Below are positions 16,677 through 23,727 of a stretch of 32,515 nt of DNA, piece after piece (the stretch's first letter is position 1; each line of letters begins with the position of its first letter). Under the pieces are notes generated by a model that was given only the letters and a program-made list of their open reading frames with translations, was not told the origin of the DNA and ran no database searches. Location of the stretch: the NCBI GenBank assembly GCA_964477115.1, contig CAYZCY010000016.1:1-32515 (forward strand). The letters run 5' to 3'. Source of the stretch: RGIG3135 sp964477115. GTDB lineage: Bacteria > Actinomycetota > Coriobacteriia > Coriobacteriales > Eggerthellaceae. Made by a program: the position numbers and the translations under genes.

Positions 16677-17852
16677 TTATTGCGGAATTCCGAAGGCGAG
16701 CAGTTCGTCAATGGTGACGAAGGTGTATCCCTGTTCAATTAAATAGGGGATGGCGATGCGCAGAGCTTCGACGGTCTGAGACCTATCTCCGCCGCCGTCG
16801 TGCATGAGGACGATCTCTCCGGCTTCAGCTGACATGATGCTCTCGGCGATAGCTTCTGCACCCGGTTTTTCCCAGTCGTGGGTGTCTACGTTCCAGCCGA
16901 TTTCGGCGTTTACGTAAGGTTCGAGACGCCAGATCATCTCGGCGTCTCCGTAGTTTCCGCCGGGGGCACGGATGACGCGGCTTGGCTCGACGCCAATGGC
17001 GGCTTCGATGGCGGCATATCCCTGCGTGACTTCGGCAATTTGCTCTTCGGGACTCATGTACTCAAGGTTGACGCCCTGACCCGAACCCGATGCGTGAGAG
17101 AAGGTGTGGGTGCAGATCTGGTGACCTTCCTCATAGGCGCGCCTGACCACATCGGCCTGACCCTCAACGCGGTTGCCGACGACGAAGAAGGTTGCCTTCA
17201 CGTCAAACTCCGCCAGGATGTCGAGCACTTCTGCGGTGGTGCCCGCCCAGGGGCCGTCGTCAAAGGTGAGCGCGATCGCCTTGTTTCCGTTGGCGGTTGC
17301 GTTGTAGCTTAAGAAGGTGTCAACGCCGGCTGTTTGAAGGACGGTTTCGCTCTGTATGCCGGATATCTGGCCTGTGACATGCTCGGTGATGCCGATCTGC
17401 CCGCGATCGTAGATGTGAACCGCCCCGCGACCGGAAATGGCCTGACTGGGAGCCGTTTCGGTGTAGCTGACATCGCAGGGCTCGACGGTGTCTTCTCCGT
17501 CTGAGACCACGAGATCGTCGTTGTTTTGCAAGGCACGCTCAGTGTCGTAGCAGGGCTCGCCGTTGAGCGTAAGCGCGTAGGGAACACCCGCGCCCTCTTC
17601 AAGCAGATCTCCGTTGATTGCTACCAAATCGCCAGCGACGGGATTGACGAGATCGGTTTCAAGAACTTCGCCAATGGTGGTGTCGTGAGCCAAGGTGACT
17701 TCCTGCCCGTTAACTTGCACGTGAATGTCGGGCGGAAACAGGGTGTATACAACGCGCAGGCTAATGGCGAGCGCGACAATCAGAAGGCCTGCTATTGCCA
17801 GGGGCAGTATGCGGATGGGTTTGTACGATGAATCTGATCTTGTAGTAGGCAT
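16677..17852 (-). CDS. Membrane-anchored polysaccharide deacetylase (NodB, CE4)
   Basis: A 391-residue envelope enzyme. One N-terminal membrane segment (about 14-36) is followed by a beta-rich region (42-135; VQVNGQEVTLAHDTTIGEVLE) resembling ubiquitin-like/DUF348 domains, then a NodB catalytic domain (about 190-388). All CE4 motifs are present: TFDDGP with Asp198-Asp199, HTFSH with metal ligands His249 and His253, RAPGG (295-299), DTHDW (323-327) and LMHDG (349-353). It should remove acetyl groups from a wall polymer such as peptidoglycan or a secondary glycan. ATG 17852 has only a weak ribosome site (GGGAAA, rather distant). It converges on the LicC-LicA gene, with 53 bases between stops and no clear terminator. 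The hairpin and tandem repeats upstream may affect its expression. Confidence 0.9.
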   Translation of the reverse strand: MPTTRSDSSYKPIRILPLAIAGLLIVALAISLRVVYTLFPPDIHVQVNGQEVTLAHDTTIGEVLETDLVNPVAGDLVAINGDLLEEGAGVPYALTLNGEPCYDTERALQNNDDLVVSDGEDTVEPCDVSYTETAPSQAISGRGAVHIYDRGQIGITEHVTGQISGIQSETVLQTAGVDTFLSYNATANGNKAIALTFDDGPWAGTTAEVLDILAEFDVKATFFVVGNRVEGQADVVRRAYEEGHQICTHTFSHASGSGQGVNLEYMSPEEQIAEVTQGYAAIEAAIGVEPSRVIRAPGGNYGDAEMIWRLEPYVNAEIGWNVDTHDWEKPGAEAIAESIMSAEAGEIVLMHDGGGDRSQTVEALRIAIPYLIEQGYTFVTIDELLAFGIPQ

Positions 17853-17879
17853 GGCTATTCGTTTCCCAGGTTAAATGTG

Positions 17880-17913
17880 CGCTTGTGGGAAATAATACTA
17901 TTCCCCACAAGCG
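17880..17913 (-). other. Near-perfect hairpin upstream of the deacetylase gene
   Basis: A 10-bp perfect stem (17880-17889 with 17904-17913) continues past one A-C mismatch with four more pairs (17891-17894 with 17899-17902) and a four-base loop. It lies 28-61 bases upstream of the deacetylase start and about 70 bases beyond the stop of the ArsM-ArsS gene on the same strand. It could be that gene's terminator, although no T-run follows, or an operator or leader structure for the deacetylase. Confidence 0.55.
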
Positions 17914-17941
17914 GGTTCTACTCTTAGATCATTGGCAAAGG

Positions 17942-17963
17942 CCTTTGTTTACCCTTTGTTTAC
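17942..17963 (-). repeat. Two perfect tandem 11-bp repeats
   Basis: CCTTTGTTTAC occurs twice back to back (17942-17952 and 17953-17963; GTAAACAAAGG on the - strand). It sits about 90-110 bases upstream of the deacetylase start and just after the ArsM-ArsS stop. An 11-bp period places the copies on one DNA face, as for an operator or activator site. Two copies could also arise by slippage. Confidence 0.5.
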
Positions 17964-17981
17964 GACGCGTAAGGCTCCTGT

Positions 17982-20096
17982 CTACACGAGGCTTCCGCCG
18001 CAGCTTGAGCCGAAGCCTGCAGAGCAGCTGTAGCAAACGGGATGGGTGCGTACCATGCGCTCGGGGATGGGCCCGTGAGCCAAGTCGGCAACGGTCGCAT
18101 CGCGGCCTTCGATCTGAATGGGCATTTCGAGCACGTGGTTGCATTCGCAGTCGTACAGACGGCCGTCGTAGTCGACGTTGATCATGTCACGACACATGAC
18201 GCGACCGACCGCATGAGCGTTGAAGTTGTCGTGCAGCAGCTTGAGGTAGTCGTCGAACAGGCCCGCATCAGCCAGGTCGTGCGCAAAGCGGCCAAGCGGG
18301 AAGTTGTTGAAGGCGTTCAGGCTGTTGAAGTCGATGTTCTGATGCTCGGCGAGTTTGATGCGATAGGCATCGGCAAGAAGTTCTTGCGGCGGCGGAAGGT
18401 AGGGGCCTGCCACGTTGTAGGCGATGTCGAGCTGGAGGTCCTCCTGCTTACCATAGCCGAGCTCGTTGAGCTTGGAGATGGATGCGATCGCGCGCTTGAA
18501 CACGCCGGTACCGCGCTGGGAGTCGGCGAATTCGGGATCGAAATAGGGAAGCGAGGTGATGACGTGGGCCTTGACCTCGGCGAAGACCTTGATGAGGTGC
18601 TCGTATTCGGGAAGGCCAAGAAGCGTCATGTTGGATCTGACGATAACCTTGCCAAGCTTTGCCGCTTCGCGCAGGAACCACTCGAAGTCGGGATGGAGCT
18701 CCGGTGAGCCGCCGGTGATGTCCATGACTTCAAAGCCGCCTGCAGCGAAGCCGTCGAGACAGGCTTGCATGGTTTTCCGAGACATGGTCTCGGTGTTCTT
18801 GGGGCCGCATTCGATATAGCAGTGGGCGCAGGCGAGGTTGCAGGCGTAGGTGATGTTGACCTGCATGGTGGTAGCACCCTGCGGTGCGGTCAAAATGCTC
18901 GGCATATTGACGCGATCCTCGAAGGAGGGTATGCCGCAGCGTTTGCAGGCCGCATTCAGGAAATCGAGATCGACCTTTTCTTTGCCGCGGCGCAGCTCGA
19001 GGGCCTTCTGGGCGTTTTCGTAGCTGAAGGGACCGCGGTGCGCGCGACGCTTGGTCACGGTGCAGTACTTTCCGTAGCGGGACTGCTCTATCATGGCCGC
19101 CAGATTGCCGCTGACTGCATAGTCGCGGCCCTTGATGAGGCGGATCTCCTCGTTGAGGTCAAAGTAGCGCGGCATTTCGGGCATGCCGCCGTTGTAGCGT
19201 ACGGTTTGCCCATAGTTTTCCTCGAGATCTTCAAGGCCTGCTGTCTTGATGGCTCGGACCGTGCGGGAAGTGAAGGAGCAGAAGCCGAGTTTGGTCTCAA
19301 GCGCCAGGTCGCCCACGTGGATTTCATCGATGGAGGTGAAGGTGTAGCTTGCCCAACCGTGGCGGGCCATCATGCGGCGGAAGTCCTCGATGTAGAGAGC
19401 ACCTCCCAGGCATTCGCCGCGCAATACGGGATCGTTGCGGACCTCGTCGGGCAGACGGCGGTCGCAGAATACGTCAGAGAAGTACAGCTCTCCGCCGGGC
19501 TTGAGCACGCGATAGATTTCGGAGAAGATCTGGTCCTTGAAGGGACTTAGGTTGATGACGCAGTTAGACACTACGAGGTCGATGCTCTCATCTTCGATGC
19601 CGATGGCGGCCAGGTCCTCGATAAAGCCGGCGCGCAGGTCAACGTTGCTCTTTTGGAAGCCGAAGGCTGCGGCCTGCTCGTCGCGGTGGCGCTCGGCAAC
19701 CTCAAGCTGCTCGGGGGTCATGTCGACGCCGATTACCGTGCCCTTTTCTCCCACGAGTTTTGATAGCACGAAGACGTCACGACCCGTTCCGCAGCCAAGG
19801 TCGAGTACAGTGCAGCCTTCGAGAGCCGGCGGGATGGGGCTGCCGCAGCCGTAGAAGCGGCTGATGACCTCATCGGCGATCAGCGGCATGACGTCAAGCA
19901 CGTATTTGGGCGGACGCTGTTCCGTGCAGCAGGTTGCGTTGGTCTTGAGATCGTCGGAACCTGCGAGCATGGCGCCGTAGTATTCGCGAACCTGGGCGCG
20001 AATGTCGTCGCTGGCGAATTGCGCTTCGTCGGTGGTAATGGTTTGCGCAACCTTCTCGTAAGCAGCGGTGGGCGCGAATGCCTTTTCTGCGGTCAT
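17982..20096 (-). CDS. ArsM-like methyltransferase fused to ArsS-like radical SAM enzyme
   Basis: A 704-residue fusion. Residues 30-290 form an ArsM-type SAM methyltransferase: SAM loop LDLGCGTGRD (98-107) and the three arsenic-binding cysteines in family context, Cys57 (CCTEQ), Cys179 (SNCVINLSP) and Cys229 (GECLGGALY). Residues 290-395 link to a radical SAM domain with the cluster motif CNLACAHC (Cys419, Cys423, Cys426), then ITGGSPELHP and a DUF3641-type C-terminus (MCRDMINVDYDGRLYDCEC), as in ArsS of arsenosugar synthesis. A further Cys cluster ends the protein (CYSCSAGFGSSC). ATG 20096 lies one base after the CobW-like gene's stop (TAAGATG), so translation is probably coupled; an extension to 20180 is rejected. 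Expected chemistry: methylation of trivalent arsenic, then adenosyl/deoxyadenosyl transfer. Confidence 0.85.
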   Translation of the reverse strand: MTAEKAFAPTAAYEKVAQTITTDEAQFASDDIRAQVREYYGAMLAGSDDLKTNATCCTEQRPPKYVLDVMPLIADEVISRFYGCGSPIPPALEGCTVLDLGCGTGRDVFVLSKLVGEKGTVIGVDMTPEQLEVAERHRDEQAAAFGFQKSNVDLRAGFIEDLAAIGIEDESIDLVVSNCVINLSPFKDQIFSEIYRVLKPGGELYFSDVFCDRRLPDEVRNDPVLRGECLGGALYIEDFRRMMARHGWASYTFTSIDEIHVGDLALETKLGFCSFTSRTVRAIKTAGLEDLEENYGQTVRYNGGMPEMPRYFDLNEEIRLIKGRDYAVSGNLAAMIEQSRYGKYCTVTKRRAHRGPFSYENAQKALELRRGKEKVDLDFLNAACKRCGIPSFEDRVNMPSILTAPQGATTMQVNITYACNLACAHCYIECGPKNTETMSRKTMQACLDGFAAGGFEVMDITGGSPELHPDFEWFLREAAKLGKVIVRSNMTLLGLPEYEHLIKVFAEVKAHVITSLPYFDPEFADSQRGTGVFKRAIASISKLNELGYGKQEDLQLDIAYNVAGPYLPPPQELLADAYRIKLAEHQNIDFNSLNAFNNFPLGRFAHDLADAGLFDDYLKLLHDNFNAHAVGRVMCRDMINVDYDGRLYDCECNHVLEMPIQIEGRDATVADLAHGPIPERMVRTHPVCYSCSAGFGSSCGGSLV

Positions 20097-20097
20097 C

Positions 20098-21186
20098 TTA
20101 CCTGCCTTCGTCTGCCATGCCAAAGCATTCGGTGAAGAAGACCTGGCAGTCGAGGTCGTAACGATCGCACACCTCGTCAATGGCGTCGTCCATGAGGCGG
20201 GCCAGCGGGCGGGATTCGCATACGGCGCGTGCGTTGATGATCATCCTCATGTTCTTGTGAGGACGGAGGAACTGCTGGGCGTATTCGGTGTCGTAGTCAA
20301 CGCCGATGAGGGATGCCTTGTTGAAATCGCCCGCGCCGGAAGTGGCGAAGGTCTTCAGATGGGGTACGTTGCGCTTGCGCTCGATGAGGCTCATGCGGAT
20401 GCTTTCGATGATGTCATCGACGACGGCGTTGCAGTCGACCTTTTCGCCGGAGTTGGTCTTGAAGTAGACGCGACGGTTGTACCAGGTAAGCTTGGACTCG
20501 GCCTGCTCAAATTCGTGGTTGTTGCGCACGCTGAAGTTCTTGAGCTCGGTGGTGTGCGTGGTGAGGTATTCGGCGAGCTCAGGAATGCCCGTCTTCTCCC
20601 TTGCCGAAATGGCCATGCAGGGGATGTCGGGGCAGGCCTCCTTCAAAAAGCCCATGTAACGATCGATGGTTTCCTCGTCGAGCAGGTCGATCTTGTTGAG
20701 CACAACAAGATCGGCTTCCTCGAGCTGCAGCTTGAGAAGGTACACAAGCTCATCGGGAAGGTTGATGTCGGCCTTTTCGGGCATGATCATGCGAAGGCGC
20801 TCGGGATCGACCAGAACGGTGAAGGGGGAGAGCTTGAACTCCTCGGCATGCTCCTTGTCAAGCGTGTGGTACACGTGGTCAAGTGCGCCGACGCCGCAGC
20901 CGGGAATGTCGGACATGACAAACACGGCGTCTTCCTTATCGCGCAGGCGGCGGATCTGGTCAATGGTGTTATCCATCTGATAGCAGATGCAGTCGTTGCC
21001 GATTTCCACGACGGTGCAACCCGAAGTCTGAGTGAGCGAGGTGTCGACCAGGTTTGCGCCCAGGTCGTTGGCGATGATGGCGGTTTTGCCGTAGTGCTCA
21101 TCCATGTGCTCGGCAAGAGCGATCATCGTGGTGGTTTTACCTGCGCCCAAAAAGCCGCTCATGACCATGAATCTAATCTGCTCCAC
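20098..21186 (-). CDS. CobW-like G3E GTPase with altered metal motif
   Basis: A 362-residue GTPase. The P-loop is GFLGAGKTT (11-19) and the guanine-specificity motif NKID (164-167). The hallmark G3E metal motif, usually CxCC, is reduced to Cys66-Ile-Cys68 followed by Tyr-Gln. The usual glutamate-containing G3 sequence is replaced by SDIPGCGVG (92-100), which carries another Cys. The C-terminal third has no recognised CobW_C pattern by eye. The family covers metal chaperones and cobalamin-linked proteins (P47K/CobW). GTG 21186 follows AAGGG at a normal distance. It sits between two ArsM-type methyltransferase genes, which suggests it loads a metal or cofactor onto them or onto the radical SAM domain. 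This is inference only. Confidence 0.85.
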   Translation of the reverse strand: MEQIRFMVMSGFLGAGKTTTMIALAEHMDEHYGKTAIIANDLGANLVDTSLTQTSGCTVVEIGNDCICYQMDNTIDQIRRLRDKEDAVFVMSDIPGCGVGALDHVYHTLDKEHAEEFKLSPFTVLVDPERLRMIMPEKADINLPDELVYLLKLQLEEADLVVLNKIDLLDEETIDRYMGFLKEACPDIPCMAISAREKTGIPELAEYLTTHTTELKNFSVRNNHEFEQAESKLTWYNRRVYFKTNSGEKVDCNAVVDDIIESIRMSLIERKRNVPHLKTFATSGAGDFNKASLIGVDYDTEYAQQFLRPHKNMRMIINARAVCESRPLARLMDDAIDEVCDRYDLDCQVFFTECFGMADEGR

Positions 21187-21216
21187 GTGCTTTCCCTTCT
21201 TCTTATTGCGTACCGA

Positions 21217-21249
21217 GGGCCGCTTTGCTTCTGATTAGCTGAGCGGCCC
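21217..21249 (-). other. Intercistronic hairpin between methyltransferase and GTPase genes
   Basis: A perfect 8-bp GC-rich stem (21217-21224 with 21242-21249) with a 17-base loop in the 114-base spacer. No T-run follows on the - strand, so it may set relative mRNA levels rather than stop transcription. The rest of the spacer holds nothing else I can assign, apart from the ribosome site of the GTPase. Confidence 0.5.
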
Positions 21250-21300
21250 AAGGGATGTGAATATATGTGAGCCAGAGAACTGGCAGACAAATAATTAATT

Positions 21301-22365
21301 TTAGCAGCAACTTACCATGATAGGTTGATCGTCTTCGTCAAGCACGCCCTCAAAATCAGGTGCGTTAACGATAAGCGCATCAAAGGCATGGTGGGTGTCG
21401 CCGATGTGGGTGCTTCTGTCGCCTTCGACCTTGAAAACCTTTGAATAGCGGCTGTGACGCGCGAGGGCGGAAACGTTTCCGCAGACGGCGCAGGTTTTTT
21501 CAGCCGGGAACTTGATGTTGTGCTCGAACAGGAAGTAATCGGGGTAGTCGGGAAGGCTTCCGTCGTAGGTGACCACCTCTCCGTAGCTTTCGCAGACGTC
21601 TTCGGTCCAAGCGGATTTCAGGACGCGCACGGTGAGGGTTGCAAATTCGACATCACCGTATTTGACGGTCTCTTCTTCGGAGAGAGGGATCTTCCAGTTC
21701 ATGAGGTAGCGGGGGTCCATGAGCCCGTTTGCCTGTACGAGGCGGCGGAAGTCGCCGACGTACATAGCACCCGCAAGACGCTCTGCTCGGTTGGGCATAT
21801 GGGATGCCAGGTCTTCGGGCATGCGGCGGGCGGTGAAGACGTCGGTGAAGTACCATTCTCCTTCCGGCTTGAGCACGCGGAAGACCTCGCGGACGTAGGC
21901 CTCTTTGTCGGGGGAGAGGTTGAAGGTGCAGTTGGAAATTACGACGTCAACTGAGCTGTCGGCGATTGCGGAGAGATCTTCGGGTGCGGCGTTGACGAAG
22001 CTGACGTTAGGCTCCGCATAAGCGAACTGCTTCATTTCCTTGCTCAGATACTTTTTCGCAATGCTAAGACGTGCGCTTACGGGTTCGACGCCGATGACCT
22101 TGCCTTTGGCGCCGACGAGCTGGGCGGCAAGATAGGTGTCACGCCCGCTGCCGCAGCACAGGTCAAGCACGGTGCAGCCCTCGAGTAGCGGAGGGAGGGG
22201 AGCGCCGAATTCGTGGAAGGTGTTCTTGATCTCTCCAGCGATGTTGAAAAGGAGAGGACGGGCCTGTTCGGGGATGGTTCCGTTGGCGTCGCGCGTGCGT
22301 GCGCTTTGCTGGGGGTCGAGGCCTTGGAATTTGGCGATCTCTTCGTAGTAAGCGATATAGTCCAC
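21301..22365 (-). CDS. ArsM-related methyltransferase paralogue lacking a catalytic cysteine
   Basis: A 354-residue SAM-dependent methyltransferase, clearly related to the N-terminal half of the fusion gene in the same cluster. The SAM loop is LDLCCGSGRD (67-76). Cys146 (SNCTFNLSP) matches an ArsM arsenic ligand, but the next ligand is replaced: AERLAGAMY has Arg196 where the fusion has Cys229. The N-terminal Cys pair is also missing. Similarity continues past the fold (YGEVVTYDGSLPDYPDYF; ALARHSRYSKVFKV), with CAVC at 292-295 and a terminal Cys-Cys (353-354) that could bind a soft metal. GTG 22365 is chosen because GAAGGGAG lies seven bases upstream; the extension to 22425 crosses that site. 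First gene of the operon. It may be a non-catalytic partner or act on another substrate. Confidence 0.8.
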   Translation of the reverse strand: MDYIAYYEEIAKFQGLDPQQSARTRDANGTIPEQARPLLFNIAGEIKNTFHEFGAPLPPLLEGCTVLDLCCGSGRDTYLAAQLVGAKGKVIGVEPVSARLSIAKKYLSKEMKQFAYAEPNVSFVNAAPEDLSAIADSSVDVVISNCTFNLSPDKEAYVREVFRVLKPEGEWYFTDVFTARRMPEDLASHMPNRAERLAGAMYVGDFRRLVQANGLMDPRYLMNWKIPLSEEETVKYGDVEFATLTVRVLKSAWTEDVCESYGEVVTYDGSLPDYPDYFLFEHNIKFPAEKTCAVCGNVSALARHSRYSKVFKVEGDRSTHIGDTHHAFDALIVNAPDFEGVLDEDDQPIMVSCC

Positions 22366-22423
22366 TTTGTTTCTCCCTTCGCCTGCACTTGTGCATGGTC
22401 GTAAATCGAAATCAGATCGTACC

Positions 22424-22465
22424 AACTATAAGACATGGTCTATGTGTACGAATCAAGTATAAGAC
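22424..22465. promoter_or_regulatory. Two 11-bp direct repeats 31 bases apart in the divergent promoter region
   Basis: AACTATAAGAC (22424-22434) and AAGTATAAGAC (22455-22465) differ at one base and are spaced 31 bp, three helical turns. They lie 59-100 bases upstream of the methyltransferase start and about 190-230 upstream of mreB. On the - strand TTGATT followed 17 bases later by TCTTAT could be a promoter overlapping both repeats, so a repressor bound there would block the methyltransferase cluster. The regulator is unknown. Confidence 0.4.
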
Positions 22466-22581
22466 TACATCCATTAATGAACAAGTTCCACTAATATGGG
22501 GATAATCTTTGGGAGGCAAGTGGTTTGTCTGGGCATGATCGCGTGTTTCGCCTGTGTAATTTCGGATCGAAAAGCGGCCTT

Positions 22582-22612
22582 TTGGTCACGAATAGAAACA
22601 CTGTGTTAAAAT
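22582..22612 (+). promoter_or_regulatory. Possible promoter of the mreB operon
   Basis: TTGGTC (22582-22587) and TAAAAT (22607-22612) with a 19-base spacer, about 40 bases before the mreB start. The -10 is good; the spacing is one or two bases long. Within the 288-base gap between the divergent genes this is the best + strand candidate. Confidence 0.35.
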
Positions 22613-22653
22613 TCCTGTCTATATGTCGATTTGTATTTATAGGGGTAACCCAT

Positions 22654-23709
22654 ATGTCTTTTATGGATATGTTCGCTAGCCTTACGGGTCAGATGTCCGC
22701 CGATATGGCCATCGACCTGGGCACGGCAAACACGCTTGTGGCCATTACTGGCGAAGGTATCGTCATCAACGAGCCTTCTGTCGTCGCTATTGAGAGAAGC
22801 ACCAATCGCGTGCTCGCTGTTGGTCACGAAGCAAAGAATATGATCAACCATACGCCGGATGCCTTCTCGGCTGAGCATCCTCTCAAGGACGGCGTCATTG
22901 CCGACTACGATGTTACCGAGGCAATGCTTTCGGCCTTCATCAACAAGGCTTCCGCACGCAAGTACCCGTGGCAGCCCAAGCCCCGCGTTGTCATCTGCAT
23001 TCCCTGCGGAGCGACATCTGTTGAAAAGCGAGCTGTTTTCGAGGCGGCTATCCAGGCTGGTGCTCGCCAGGCTTACCTGATCGAAGAGCCTATGGCGGCC
23101 GCTATGGGCGCTGATCTGCCTGTGACCGAACCCACCGGCTCCATGGTCGTTGACATCGGCGGCGGCACTACCGAGGTTGCCGTTATCTCCCTTGGCGGCA
23201 TCGTTACCTCCTCTTCGCTTCGCCTTGCGGGCAACCGCCTTGACGAGGCCATCGCAATGCATCTTCGCGACCTGCTCGGTATCAAGATCGGAGAGCGGAC
23301 GGCAGAGATCATTAAGATCAAGATCGGTTCCATCCTTCCCTTTGAGGACGGTCGTGAGCGCGATATGATCATCTCCGGCCAGGATCTTTACACCGACCAG
23401 CCCAAGGAGGTCACTATTCAGTCCGAAGACGTGCGCGCTGCGCTGCAGCCTCCCATCGAGGAGATGGTTCTGCACATCAAGGACACTTTCAAGAAGTCCA
23501 ACCCCGACCTCGCGTCTGACATTATTCAGAACGGCATCCTGCTCACTGGCGGCGGCGGTCTGCTTCACGGCCTTGATCGTTACCTTACCGACAAACTGGA
23601 GATTCCGGTATGGGTGAGCGAGACGGCGCTTACCAACGTGGTATCCGGTTGCCTCAAGGTTCTCGAGACTCCCACCGCGCTGCGTCAGACGCTCATGCGC
23701 TCCAAGTAA
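22654..23709 (+). CDS. mreB: Rod shape-determining protein MreB
   Basis: A 351-residue bacterial actin that forms membrane-bound filaments and guides side-wall peptidoglycan synthesis. Actin-fold nucleotide motifs are clear: DLGTANTLV near the N-terminus, IPCGATSVEKRAVFEAA, VVDIGGGTTEVAVIS in the middle and LTGGGGLLHGLD near the C-terminus. The hydrophobic N-terminus MSFMDMFASL can serve as a membrane anchor. ATG 22654 follows AGGGG by about nine bases and starts the conserved protein; an in-frame extension to 22525 is not supported. It heads the rod operon, with mreC 18 bases downstream. Confidence 0.97.
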   Translation: MSFMDMFASLTGQMSADMAIDLGTANTLVAITGEGIVINEPSVVAIERSTNRVLAVGHEAKNMINHTPDAFSAEHPLKDGVIADYDVTEAMLSAFINKASARKYPWQPKPRVVICIPCGATSVEKRAVFEAAIQAGARQAYLIEEPMAAAMGADLPVTEPTGSMVVDIGGGTTEVAVISLGGIVTSSSLRLAGNRLDEAIAMHLRDLLGIKIGERTAEIIKIKIGSILPFEDGRERDMIISGQDLYTDQPKEVTIQSEDVRAALQPPIEEMVLHIKDTFKKSNPDLASDIIQNGILLTGGGGLLHGLDRYLTDKLEIPVWVSETALTNVVSGCLKVLETPTALRQTLMRSK

Positions 23710-23727
23710 GGGCGCTCGTCTCCTACA

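Noticed and set aside
20068..21234. Long + strand open frame (388 codons) opposite the GTPase gene
   Set aside because: It mirrors the - strand CobW-like gene, whose motifs are clear; the + product has low-complexity Val/Gly/Asp-rich sequence with no recognisable domain.
22606..23568. - strand open frame of 320 codons opposite mreB
   Set aside because: mreB is unmistakable on the + strand; the antisense product has no motifs or plausible ribosome site.
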